A DNA stretch of 64,000 nt from Zingiber officinale (taxonomy: Eukaryota > Streptophyta > Magnoliopsida > Zingiberales > Zingiberaceae): NCBI RefSeq assembly GCF_018446385.1, contig NC_055990.1, forward strand, positions 24,619,058 to 24,683,057, read 5' to 3'. Position 1 is the stretch's first letter; the number at the start of each line of letters is the position of its first letter. The translations under genes were made by a program, and so were the position numbers. This document shows, one piece after another, positions 34,514 to 46,000 of this stretch. The notes beneath the pieces were generated by a model. That model was not told where the DNA came from and made no database searches. It worked only from the letters and a program-made list of their open reading frames with translations.

Positions 34514-35559
34514 TCAAGTCAAGAAGGCTGCGATTCTGGCACGGAGCATAGCAGTGCTGTTGCTGTCTGGATGGTTCAGATAGTATTCATGATCCTCCCC
34601 TGCCGCCTCATACAACTCAGCCGTCCCGCGCCACCCACTACTCTTCGTCAACGCCTCATAGTACATCAGCGCCCGATCCCTCATCGCGTCCTTCTCCGAC
34701 GTGCACAGCAGCATGCGCGTGCACCCTAGATCTGCCAAACTCGGCGCTCCCACCGCCAAGGGATTCACGCGCGGGTCGTCATTCCCGGCCGTCGACTCTG
34801 GGCAAATCATTCCCCACAGTTGGTCCAACTTCTTCCTTAATACTGGATCGGCTGCTTTCTCTGAGGCTGTCAGATTTTTCCCCCAGAAGTAAGGATCTAG
34901 CAGTATCGTCCCTGCTAGCTTCAAGCTATAACTGGAGATCATCCCTTGAGACCCAACTCGCATAGCCAGGTTGTGCACGATGTTGCCGCCGGCTAAGTAG
35001 ACTCTGTCATAGTCAGCATGATCGAGGAGCCACGGTTCTACGTACACATGTAGGAATATTATATATGTGCCAAATTATTAAAAAAATATATTATTTTAAT
35101 TTCTATGTTAATTATTATATCATTTTTCTTACCAACGTCGCTGCGATGGGATGCGACCCATTCGAGAGCAGCCCAACAATCATCATATTGCACAGGGATA
35201 TGGTGTTCCGGTGCGCGACGGTAGTCGACGGAGAGGATGATAGAAGAGGACACGGCCGCGAGGCCATTGAGATGGCGGTGGACGATGGGGGAGGCAGAGG
35301 AGAATATGCAAAAGCCGCCGCCGCGAAAGTAGAGGATGAGGGAGAGCTTTGTGCTAGTAGAGTTGATATTGATAGCAGGAAGATAGATGCGGGCGGAGAC
35401 ATCGGCGGAAATGCGGATATCCTTGGAGTCGACGTTAGTGAGGGGGTCAAGGCCGGGCGGCGTTTGCTCCTCCGCCTTGAGCCGCTTGACAGAGCCGTCT
35501 TTGTAGACGAGAAAGTAAGGAGAGTAGTCATAGATCACAGGGTTGTTGTCCGATGCCAT
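34514..35559 (-). CDS. Carboxylesterase (CXE/HSL family) lacking its nucleophile motif; two exons
   Basis: Plant class-I carboxylesterase, alpha/beta-hydrolase fold, related to the CXE12/13 and tuliposide-converting type. Exon 1 is 35559-35133 and exon 2 is 35037-34514 (951 nt, 316 residues). The intron of 95 bp has GTAAGA and TAG borders and rejoins as SDV-EPWLLDHADYD. Seen: IYDYSPYFLVYKDGSVKRL near the N-terminus, DYRRAPEH, acid residue in SEKDAMRDR, histidine in GEDHEYYL. Two active-site features are changed. The oxyanion-hole HGGG reads RGGG (YFRGGGF), and the family GDSAG around the catalytic serine is absent: LAGGNIVHNLAMR stands where LAGDSAGANI is expected, four residues short. The frame is otherwise open. 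It is probably a pseudoenzyme or an early pseudogene. In-frame ATGs at 35637, 35670 and 35682 could add a hydrophobic, signal-like N-terminus; 35559 fits the family start. Confidence 0.82.
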
Positions 35560-35686
35560 TCGACTTATTCCCGAAAGCAAAGATAGAACCATTATATAGA
35601 GAAGAATTCCAGCTGCTCGTGCCGACCACATTTGCATTAAGGATATAAGCTGCGGGTGGGGCAAGAACATGAGTGAGGCCAAGGAG

Positions 35687-35701
35687 TTATATATATTTAT
35701 A
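35687..35701 (-). promoter_or_regulatory. TATA box of the carboxylesterase gene
   Basis: The minus strand reads TATAAATATATATAA, about 130-140 bases upstream of the chosen start codon. A start site near 35665-35672 would leave the ATG at 35637 as the first one in the messenger, which bears on whether the hydrophobic N-terminal extension is made. Confidence 0.6.
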
Positions 35702-36385
35702 GGGGAGACAAAAGTAACCTGTTTTGTTATGTTGGAGGTTTATACGTTAAATATATATAGTTGTTTATTTTGGGATTTCCAAATGTTAATTTTAATAAAT
35801 AGTTTAATAATTGCCTAAATAAGGCGTGTATCCATAAATAGAAAGCCCAACCATAAGAAATTGCCTCAAATTCTACCTATTGATAAATCATTATCATGTT
35901 TCATTTTAAGATGTCAAATCTTCATTTTAAAAGGTTAATTAATTTTGAATTTCTCTCGATTAAAATGTTTTTACAATTTCAATTACAATCAAATTAATTA
36001 ATGGGATGTCTGTTAGTATTCTAAATATTTTACAATTTAAAATGAATTCCAAATCACATTTAATAGGAAGTTTATTAGTATTCTACAAATAAAATAGAAA
36101 ATTTTTCTTAAAAAAGTAACTACCAAACATTCTACCTAAATTATATATATCTTACTATTTTATTAAAAATCTCCCCCTTTTACTAACTAAGTGAAGCCTA
36201 AAATGAATTTACGTTATTGTCCTTTTTCTATTTACTTTAAAAATAATTCCAAGGTTTATTAGTATTTCCACGGGCGAAACAATCATTGATCTAGAGTTCG
36301 AGACTCAGCTTCGGCGTATTATTATGAATTTTTCTCATTATTAATTTTATATGATTGTTTTATATAAAAATATATAGTTCTCTTT
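35702..36385. other. AT-rich spacer between carboxylesterase and U2 relic
   Basis: Contains no gene. GAGTTCGAGACTC at about 36291 resembles a pol III box B but has no matching box A at a proper distance. Confidence 0.4.
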
Positions 36386-36438
36386 AGTCCCACATCTTAG
36401 AATTGACAAAACTAGGATCAAAGAAGTTTCTATAAATA
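36386..36438 (+). promoter_or_regulatory. Plant snRNA promoter: upstream sequence element plus TATA
   Basis: AGTCCCACATC (36386-36396) matches the plant snRNA upstream sequence element RTCCCACATCG except for its final base. TATAAATA follows at 36431-36438, a 34-base gap. In plants the wider spacing marks pol II snRNA genes such as U2, the narrower (about 25) marks pol III U6. The first U2-like base follows 23 bases after the TATA box. Confidence 0.75.
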
Positions 36439-36461
36439 TTTTAGGTCATGTTAAAAAATAT

Positions 36462-36576
36462 ATACTTTTCTTAGTTTTTTTTACTAAGATAAATATAATA
36501 TTAAATTAAATTAATTTTTTGCATAGAGAAGCCCGTTACAGTAGTTTGTTACTGGGATTTTCTAGTGTCACCCTTG
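36462..36576 (+). pseudogene. U2 snRNA pseudogene with internal deletion
   Basis: U2 pairs with the intron branch site in the spliceosome. The 5' end ATACTTTTCTTAG...CTAAGAT follows plant U2 (ATACCTTTCTTGG...CTAAGAT). Most differences are C to T or G to A, including the branch-site-pairing GTAGTA, which here reads ATAATA. About 70 bases of the middle (stem-loop II region) are missing. The Sm-site-like AATTTTTTG (36513-36521) remains, as does the 3' stem-loop GCCCGTTACAGTAGTTTGTTACTGGG (36531-36556, shortened here in meaning only). The loss of the branch-site pairing sequence makes it non-functional, though its promoter is well preserved. Confidence 0.72.
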
Positions 36577-36602
36577 TTTGACGAATCTTACCCAAATAAT
36601 TA

Positions 36603-36650
36603 ATTCTTAGTTCTGAACATAAGGGTATTCTTAGTTCTGAACATAAGGGT
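36603..36650. repeat. 24-bp tandem duplication
   Basis: Two identical copies of a 24-bp unit starting ATTCTTAGTTCTGAAC lie head to tail (36603-36626 and 36627-36650), just past the U2 relic. Confidence 0.9.
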
Positions 36651-37311
36651 GATACTCGAAAATTCAAACAATTCGGATTTTAAAAGACCCAAAACAAAAG
36701 AGAATCGAAGAGGGTGTATTCATTCCCTCTAGCTTCTACTAATGATCCAACACTCTCAATCTTTGGTAGTTAACCAAGAAACAAGAAGCTAATGGCCTTA
36801 TGAAAGTGATCCACTGATAGATCATACGCCATGGAGTACGACCCTAAGGTTGTCAAACCATATTAAACAAATGTGTTAGCAATTGGTGAGTGTGATTCGT
36901 ATTTATTTTCAGTTCCGTTGCTTTTCTAACCTTTCTATCAAAAGCAAGAGTAGATAGAATTGCATTTGCAAGTAATAATCAATATTCATCCTTCTCTAGC
37001 TGACCATCAAGATCCTAACAAAATCAACGAGTGGTACATGGATTTTAACGTTAAACGACAAGTTTCTTAGTCAAATTTTCACCTAAACATGAAAAGCATT
37101 TGTGCCTAAAATATAGGTCACTCGTAGTCTCTCTCTTTTTCTTAGAATTTACCTCTAGGACTTCTTACTTTTAACTCTCACTGGACTTTTGTTAAATATC
37201 TAGTTGACCTTGACTACTGAGATTTTATGTTTTGCCAACATATGTTGGATTTCTATTTAGTATCCCATCTATGTTGACCTATCAAAACTTTATATCTGCC
37301 AACACCTGTTG
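36651..37311. other. Unassigned intergenic sequence with LTR-like words
   Basis: GGGTGTATTCATTCCCTCT (about 36712) and a GTGTTAGCAATTGG segment near 36871 resemble the U5 part of the H' LTR (GTTAGCGATTTGG). No boundaries or coding sequence could be fixed, so this may be an LTR relic. Confidence 0.3.
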
Positions 37312-38396
37312 TGTTAGAATTTGAGGGATGTATGGGGGATCGATGGCCGGCTAGAAGGGGGGGTTGAATGGACGACGCCCCCAAATCGATAGCTTCTTCC
37401 TACACTTGTTAGTTACGCAGTAGAAATACAAACGAACAAGTAAAAAGTTAATCTAAATACAAGACAAGAAATGCAAATCAATACACGCCAATTTACGTAG
37501 TTTGAAGATAAAGCTCCTACTCCACGACTGTCCGTAAGGTGGACGATCTCGATCCGTCAGTGGATGACTCCCCGACAAACTCCGACTAGCTCAAACCTCC
37601 TTGTGGGTGGAGAAACCTCGCCACAACTCTCACAAGAACTCTTTTAATGCTAGGGCACAGGTAGACTACTAATAGGGGTTAACCACCTCTATTTCGTCAA
37701 CCTTAACCAAACTCCCAAGGCTTGGTTATATAGGTCGCGGTTTGGAAAACTTTGCCTACCAGTCGACTGCTAAAACCATCAATCGACTGCCCTCTGTGGA
37801 AATTCGACCGTTATATCCCAACGGCTCGATACTAGTCGACTGGTAAAAGTACTAGTCGACTACTCCACACTGGTCAAGCGAACAGAAGCATTCTGTTCGC
37901 TCTCAGTCAACTGGTGTTTTCACTAGTCGACTGCTACAGTACTGCTTTAGTAATTGCTATAGTACTGCTACAGTAATTACTGTGGTACTGCTACAACAAA
38001 ACCCTAAACCTAGGATTTTACCCTGAGTATAATCTCGCATGCACTCGTACCCTTACGACTCATTTGACCCTTCATTGCAGCCTTGACCTCTAGCCTTCAA
38101 GCCTACTTCCTTTGGCTCTCGTCCCTCGGATGCATCCAAGCTCGCGGCTCGTCCCCAGTGTCATCTTTCGCGTATGTCGAAGTCGATTCCTTCGGCCCTT
38201 GTCCTTGCTGCCTTGTCCATGGTCCTTCGGATGCTCCATCCTTCACCGGACCCGAAACCATCAAACTGAGTTATATGTGTATCTTGCAAACCTGCACACT
38301 CACATACACATCAAATAACAAGGGTGAACCTAACTTAAACTCTTTGCCCAAACAACAAAACACATGGTCGCACAAACCATTGGGATTGCTCTAACA
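37312..38396 (-). repeat. Element H: solo LTR, minus strand, TCGACT palindromes
   Basis: On the + strand it starts TGTTAGAATTTG and ends GCTCTAACA. Reading the minus strand it has AGAGTTTAAGTTAGG (about 38329-38343), a cluster of AGTCGACT words (37755-37950), and a TATA box (complement of GGTTATATAGG, about 37724) beyond the cluster. It ends in a C-rich stretch (complement of GAAGGGGGGG, 37352). No internal region or second LTR is attached, and no target duplication was found. Confidence 0.65.
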
Positions 38397-38399
38397 GGA

Positions 38400-41300
38400 T
38401 GTCCTAAGACAATCGCCTTACGATTTTTTTTCTATTTATTTGATAAGTATAGATTCACTATTTGAGTGTATATTATATGTTTGATTGTCTTAAACTCATT
38501 TACTGAATGTCTGTAATATAATTCATGGCATAAGAGAATTTGTTATTGGATCGCAACTAGTGATTATCTCTACATATGCAATTATGAATATATTAAAATT
38601 TTCCTAGACGTCGAATTGGTACATTCGGACATCATCAATTCTGTAAGACTAACACGAATTATACTCCTTGGTTCGGCCAAGCAACTGTTTTCTCACTAGC
38701 TGGAGACATTGGGATGTCGAGAGTTAAACGTAAATACTGATTATGGTAACTAGTTCATTGGAGTGACTCGTTGTACGACTTTATATGATTCTCTACATAT
38801 ATATAGATATATCTGTGAAGTTCTTACTGCAGCACGAGTGCAAGTTTCCTTCGACTTGAGGTATACAAGTCATTTTGATTATGGAGACTTATACTTTAAC
38901 ATCTTAAGCAAACATCTTATTGAGGTGTGGACCCGGGATGATTGGGTATAAGTTGAAGTATCCGAAGGTAAACTGGATAACACACATAAGATTCACCGCT
39001 GCTTGCGAGGAGACGTATACCCTATGATCACTCGTTAGGACTATTGCTCAAAGTCTTTGGTCAAATCATCACATGTTAAGAGTGTGAGACTCTTGTACAC
39101 ATGTATGAGTAATTTGAATCCACAGAACGAGGAAGTATTAATTGGGCTAGGTGTGACGTAATTAGCCTAGTGAGGACAAGACACGTAGACCATGTTCTGA
39201 ACCAAGTAGGTATAAGACAAGTGAAAGAAACGAGACACGGCTCACTGTAGCTGCTGAAGGGTTTAGAATTAATTCTAAGATCAACTATGATTTTTTGACT
39301 AATTAGAGATCATGATGTACTACTAGGTGTCATTCATGATCGTTCTATAATTAAGTAGTTAATTATGGACGGTCAAGATAAATCGGGAACCTATTAGGTC
39401 AAATGCACTAATGAGTCTACAAAAGACGTAAAACAAGTTAAAGAATAGGATTCTTAGATTAAGAGATAAATATTTGGTCGGATTATACATAAGACAATTA
39501 TGAAAATATTTGTTGCAATAGAAGCGCGAATGGATCACATCTCTTATGGAAGAGTTGGACCATATTTGATTTAATTATGAATTAGTCATGAACCAACTTG
39601 CTTTAGTTGTGAACCAAATCAAGGGGTTAATGAGCTAATTTTTGGTTAAGAGATAATGGGTTGGATTTAGGCTTTCTAATCCAACTCATTAATGAGGGCT
39701 ATATATGTTGGTGTAAGTTGCACCAGAATCAAACCTAAGTTTTGATGTTGTCAAAGGTTTAAGTTAAGTCTTGTTGTGATCTAACAAGTTGACTAAGTGT
39801 GCAGGTTGTTTACTCAACCGGGAAAGACCTAGTTGGAGGCTAGGCAGGAGAAATCTTAGCAGATCGTGGAACCCAGGTTCAAGTCCAAGTGGGTCGAGGG
39901 GACCCGACGCTTGCGGTGTAATCGAGAGGTCTGGAGGACCGAAGATCAAGAGAAAAGTCCTAGCGAGCCGATCAAAGCTAAGTGAAAAGTCCAAACTAGA
40001 TCTGGAGGATCTAAGTTTGGCAGGTAGGTTGAGGTAAACAACTGGAGGAGCGACAGTGAGGTCGAGTTCTCGAAGGAAACAACCTTAGGTCGCTGATCCA
40101 ATTGAAGAAATCGGGAAGGTTTCCAAGTTGAGATCAAACCAGTTCTACTGTCTTTTATATTTCTCATGCATTATAATATTATTGTGCTAACATTTGTTTT
40201 GCAGGATATTTTGTCTAACATTGTTTTGTAGGACTGGCTGGATCGGTCGACCGAACAGGTGAATCGGTCGATCGAACAAGGAGAAATCAAAGCAGTTTCT
40301 GATCAGACCTAAACAGGTCAGAGTCCGATCAAAATTTGATCGGCCAACCGATAAGTAAGATCGGTCGACCGAACTATGATGACTCAGCACAGGCCAGTTC
40401 ATCAGCATCGATCAGAAGAAAAAGGAAAAAGAGTTGATTGGTCGATCGAACCCATGGATCGGTCGACCGAACCAATCAACATTAATGCAGCATTAAATAT
40501 GGGCCTTGGCAAATTTCGACGAACAGGGAAAAAGCCTGTTTGATCGATCGAAAAATGGGATCGGTCGACCGAACCCTTAATGACAGTTAATGCAAAAGAT
40601 CGAGCCAGCGTCAGACTCCAGCCAGGAAGGAAGGGAGCTGGTTTGGTCGATCGAGCAGAGGGATCGGCCGACCGAACCTCAAAGACACTTATAAGAAGGG
40701 GGCTCGAGGTCTAAGGCTGGACAATACTTTTCTAATCATCTAAAAGCTCTTCTTTGCAAGCGGACCATGCTACAAGTTCTCTACGACTCTTAAGTTACTC
40801 CATCCGGAAGTACCGACTGAGCTTCAACCTTCACTTACTATTGTCGGTATATTTTATTTGTATTGCACTTAAATTCATATAAGATAGTAGGATTGTTACT
40901 ATCTTATATCATTGCATACTGTACGCATTACTTCTTTCCGAGGTTTTCGGGAAGAAGAATCTTAGTAGATTAATCGCCTATCGGTGCGGTCAAGGATCGC
41001 GGGCCTTGGAGTATGAGTCGACTTAGACTTCGAACCAAGTAACCGGACGAGTCTTTCATTTTACTTTCCGCTACACGACTATGTTTTCTAAAGTAAAAGA
41101 AAAGTTTTAAAAGCGCGATATTCACCCCCCCCCTTCTATCGCATTCATCCGATCCAACAATATATTGATATGGTTGAGAGAAGATTATACACATAAGGTT
41201 TTTGGAAAATCTTAACCCAATTTCTCTTCTCCTCTTCCTCTCCCCTCTCTCTTTGCCGCCGCCAACAAGGGGAAGCCCTTCCCCTTGTTGTTGTGACCAC

Positions 41301-41671
41301 CACAAGGAAGAAATCTCTTCCTTATGTGTTTCTCTTCCTTTTCCTCTTGATCCCTCTTCTTCGCTCGTGGCTACTAACTTCCGAATGAGAGGCTTATACT
41401 CAAGGAGTTGTCTTGAGGAGCTCGGCGTGGATACGAATAAAGGCGAGGTTCGACAACGTCGCTACGGTTGATGCCCTTCTCGTTACAGGTTATCCGTAAG
41501 ATACACCTAGCGTATACTTTCCGTAAAAATTTAATTATGTTATCATGTTTGACATGTTGTATCCTTGTATGCGTGTGATGTAATAATTTAAGAATTATTA
41601 TTATTTTATTTTTCACTACGCATGTTTACGAAATGTATTTTAGCACATACTGTATCGGGCATATCCCAACA
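38400..41671 (+). repeat. Element J: solo copia-type LTR split by solo LTR G
   Basis: It starts TGTCCTAAGACAATCGCC and ends GGCATATCCCAACA; without G it is about 1.8 kb. The TATA box is CTATATATTGATATGG when the duplicated ATATA is counted once (39699-39705 joined to 41165). After it come C/T-rich leader-like sequence and TGATGCCCTTCTCGTTACAGG. Coding capacity is absent. Flanking bases do not form a clear target duplication, so ends are approximate. Confidence 0.55.
39706..41159 (+). repeat. Element G: solo LTR with 5-bp target duplication
   Basis: TGTTGGTGTAAG to CGATCCAACA, 1454 bp, flanked by ATATA (39701-39705 and 41160-41164). U3 has AAGTCC-containing degenerate repeats (39815-40010). 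Eight or more GGTCGACCGA / GGTCGATCGA words lie at 40240-40675, then a TATA-like CTTATAAGAAGGGGG (40689). A C-run (41126-41133) lies near the end, as in LTRs A and B. The complete duplication with no interior shows LTR-LTR recombination. Confidence 0.88.
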
Positions 41672-42640
41672 TATTGAACCTCTGTGGGGTGTGTAGTTGC
41701 TCTAAGCCTACAAGATTTTCACATTTGCCAACACATATTATTGATCTCCTGTCAATACGATTGGTTTTTTTTCTTATATCAAATATTCAATCAACCAACC
41801 ATCTTATTTTCACCATTGCACTTGTAATGTAAATATCAAGAAACTTGCACCTACATGCTTGGCACGATATTAGAAATCGTATTATAAACCTAACTTCAAA
41901 TCTTTATTAAACACATCAAGACCATATGGTTGAACTCGACCACATGGGGTGTGATTGCATCGACAACATCAATTTCATTTGTTCCTCAAGACGATTTAAA
42001 ACACTGAAACAAGCCTGTAATCATAGACCGATGCAAAAGAGAGGATATAATGATAGCAAGCAAAAATTAGAGCGGTTTTAAAATTGCAGGGTAGAAATGA
42101 CCTAAACTGAATGATCAACCATTAATGGGTTAAGTGAATGGTTTGCTTACCAAGTCGATGTTCATTGTTCAACTTCCAACAATTAGACCGGCCAATAAAA
42201 AAGGAGTATTTTAACGATTAAAACATGGAGTGCGCCATTATTTCAAAAATATTTTAAAAGGGAGTATGATTTTTAGTAAACCATAACACAGCATACCCTT
42301 TTAATTGTGTCCTTAAGAAATATATTCACACGAAAGGGAATCTTGACACAATAATAAAGCTATTGTCATGTTTCCTGACCTTAAAATCACAAATTCAAAT
42401 TGTGAATACAGCCTCTTAACCTAATATAGTTTGATCCTTCTCCAAGATCGACGGAAGCTTTATACACGGTCTGTCCTTAGGAAATATATTCACAGATCCC
42501 CACCTTTTATATACTCTCTTAGATTGTCTGGCTAAGAAACTTTTGAAGAATATTTGCTATCTTGATGGTAGTCACCGGAATATCAACTAATTAACGCAAG
42601 ACAGGTAATAGCTGCATTAATTCTTTCTAATGGTTTAGTT
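41672..42640. other. Intergenic sequence, no recognised feature
   Basis: AT-rich, with no open frame of note and no repeat ends. It separates LTR J from the 3' end of the F-box gene. Confidence 0.4.
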
Positions 42641-43090
42641 CAAACTATGAATCTAACAGATATATATTGGTAAAATGCACAAACGTAATACATTCATTAT
42701 CACAAGCGGAAAAATAACACATATATATTGGAAAATAAATAAATAAATAATAATAATAATAACAGATATATATTGGCAAAATGCACAAGCGGAAAATTGT
42801 TGCAAAAGGCACTTTACAAAATTGTTGCATCTAAACGTAATACATTCATTATCCCCAAGGCAATATATACTCGTGACAATACTACCATATTCACAAGGGG
42901 AAACGAACAACATACAATGGAACTTAGGGAAAGTAAAACGAAATCCATCTTGAGGCTATTATATTTACAAACAAAATGGAGCCCCTTTCGATCCCTAGAG
43001 GGGGACAAAGAAAATACAGATGACAAGGACATTACAGTGACAGAAACAGGTATAATAAGATTATTATATGGACATCATAGCATCTGGATA
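42641..43090 (-). other. Probable 3' UTR/flank of the F-box gene with shuffled duplications
   Basis: It follows the stop codon at 43091-43093 on the minus strand. Two short segments are each present twice: AACAGATATATATTGG plus AAAATGCACAA (about 42654-42680 and 42763-42788), and AAACGTAATACATTCATTAT (about 42682-42701 and 42833-42852). A (AATA)n(AAT)n tract lies between. No clear polyadenylation signal was singled out. Confidence 0.5.
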
Positions 43091-46000
43091 CTAGCCGGGT
43101 ACAAAATAGTCCATTTTGTCAACAGGAAGATTCAGCACTGACGTGTCCGCCTGCAAAAAGTAGGAAAACTATGGTTATTATCCTGCAAATTTTCCAAAAA
43201 AAGAAATAGTTACATACTCAAAGAAAACAAGAAAGAGTGGAATAATTTCATATATTTCTTCCGTGAAAAGATGCAGATGCAGTTTTACCCCTAGAAGTCA
43301 TACAATCTCCAACTCTCCAATGCACTTTCACATATAGGAAAAAAAAAGAATCAATTATACTCTATAATCATGTAGACTTGGCTTCCAAAATTAGGTTCCT
43401 ACTCTTATTTCTGTCGAGGACCAGGGTGAATCAGGCTTTGAACATGAAGGTGGTTTTGTCCAATTCATAAATAGACTTGAGTTGGAACCAACATGTTCAA
43501 GAATAATTCAATCCTATACCTCATAAAAGCATGTAAATGCATTAAAGATAAATGGATTATTTAAGTTAATATACCTACCAATTCATTCACACAAGCAATC
43601 AAAGTCACTGATTTAACCCACGAAAAAGCAGAGTCAATAACACATCATAGCACACTCTCGAAGGATACTGATCCACTAGCAACTACTTCAACTACTCACA
43701 ACTATTAACAAAGTTAAGGGGGGGTAATGCTTAGTTGTGATGATACATGCTATACAACAACAACAACAACCAAACATTTTCCCACTAGGTGGAGTCGGCT
43801 GCATGAATCCTTTTACGCCATTGAGCTCTAGCTCCTATTATATCATCATCTATATTTAAATAAATTTTATCTTGTTTTATTGTTGCTAACCAAGTCTTCT
43901 TTGGTCTTCCTCTTCCTCGTTTGATATGCATGTTTATCATAATTTCATATCGCCTAACTTGAGCATTTATTGGTCGTCTAAGTACATGTCCGTACCATCT
44001 TAAACGTGTCTCTCGGAGTTTTTCCTCAATAGATGCAACTCCGACTTTCTCTCTAATGCTCTCATTTCTTATTTTGTCCATCCTCATATGTTCACACATC
44101 CACCTTAACATCCTCATCTGTGCAACTCTCATCTTCTGCTCATGTGTTCGAGTCATAACCCAACATTCAGCTCCATATAACATAGCAGGTCTAATTGCGA
44201 TTTTATAGAACTTACCTTTAAGTTTAAGAGGTACTTTATGGTCACATAAAACACTCGACGCTCCCCTTCATTTCACTCATCCTGTTTGTATTCTATGTAA
44301 GACATCTCTCTCAATCCCTCCATTATTTTGTAAAAATGATCCTAAATATTTAAATCTCTCCGTTCCGGGCAACTCGTCCTCTCCTATCTTAACAATTGTT
44401 TCATTACTTCTAATATTGCTAAACTTAAATTCCATATATTCTGTCTTTAATTTACTAAGCTTAAAACCTTTCCCTTCTAATGTTTCCATCCAAGATTCTA
44501 GCTTAACATTTACTCCTTCACATGTCTCATCTACCAAAATAATATCATCTGCAAACAACATGCACCACGGTACTATGTCTTAAATGTGCGCTGTAAGTTC
44601 GTCCATAATTAGTGTAAAAAGATAGGGACTTAGAGCTGATCCTTGATGTAACCCTATCTTTATTAGAAATGCTTCAGTTACTCCGCCTGAAGTCTTTACT
44701 CTGGTCGTTACATCCTCATACATATCCTTAATTAGCTCAATATATGTTACGCTAACACCTCTCTTTTCTAAAATTCTCCAAATAATTTCTCTTGAGACTC
44801 TATTATAAGAGAAAAAATTATCATCTAAAACCAAATTAATTTATTATTTAGTAGGAAGACCATTGATTAACAGGAACCAAATCAATTTAATGTTTGATTA
44901 AATTTTGATTATTTTGATTTAATTTAGTGTTAAAAGAAAATTAATAATAATAAAATTATATATATATATATATATACAATTTAATGTTTGATTAAATTTT
45001 GATTATTTTGATTTAATTTAGTGTTAAAAGAAAATTAATAATAATAAAATTATATATATATATATATATATAATTTATTATAAAATTTTGAAAGTTAAAT
45101 TAAATTATATATATTATATTAATGAAAAAAGTTTTATTAGGGTTTAACGAAGCCTCATTAGATTATCTTATTTATAATTAGGAGTTGATTGAAATTATTA
45201 AACTAAATTTTTAATTAAAATCTAAAGTTTTAATCACCGCCACTACCCTCTCCTCCTCCATATGTTCCCCTACCGCCCACTACCTTCAACCCCCACCCGA
45301 GACCCTACAAGCGTCCAACTGAGACCCCGCTGGCATCCAACCGAGACCCCACCGACATCCGGCTGTGACCCGACTACTACAATCACAGTTGTCCTCATTC
45401 CAACAACGGGCGATCTCCGCACCACCACTGTCGCCTTCCTGCCCCTCGACATCAACAACCTTACCGCTGCCATTTTCAATTGCAAACAACTACCACTGAC
45501 GCCATCGAAAGTCACCATCACCGCATGCCTCCTACTGTGGCGTAAATGAAAGAAAGTTAATTAAGCTAATTAATCAAAATATTAATTATTTTAATTAATC
45601 ATATGATTAATTCATTTAATTGATAAATTAATCAAATGATTAAGATTATTAATCAATTTAATTAAGTAATTAATTAGTTTAATAATTGATGATTAATCTA
45701 TTTAATTGATAAGTTAGCTAATTGATTAATTAGTTATTAATCAATTTTTTATTAATTAATCGATTTAATTGATGAACTAGATAATTAATTACGTATTAAT
45801 CAATTAAATTAGTTTAATAACTAATTGATTTATGATAAGAATTAATAGGTTAATTATGAATTAATTGATTAATTGATGTACTATTAAAATAATGGTAAAT
45901 GAATTTGAGAATTAGTTAATTAATTTAATTAAAGTAAGATTTAATTAATTAATTAGTTGTCATTAGATAATTAATTTGATTAAGGGTTAATTGGATCATT

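Noticed and set aside
35065..35586. Plus-strand frame of 173 codons opposite the carboxylesterase
   Set aside because: It mirrors exon 1 of the carboxylesterase, and its composition follows from the GC-rich codons of that gene.
36286..36310. pol III box B (GAGTTCGAGACTC) suggesting a tRNA or SINE
   Set aside because: No box A at a suitable distance, no cloverleaf and no target duplication.
45262..45549. 95-codon frame in the C-rich island of the F-box intron
   Set aside because: Low-complexity Pro/Thr codons, overlapping frames on the other strand, no motif; composition explains it.
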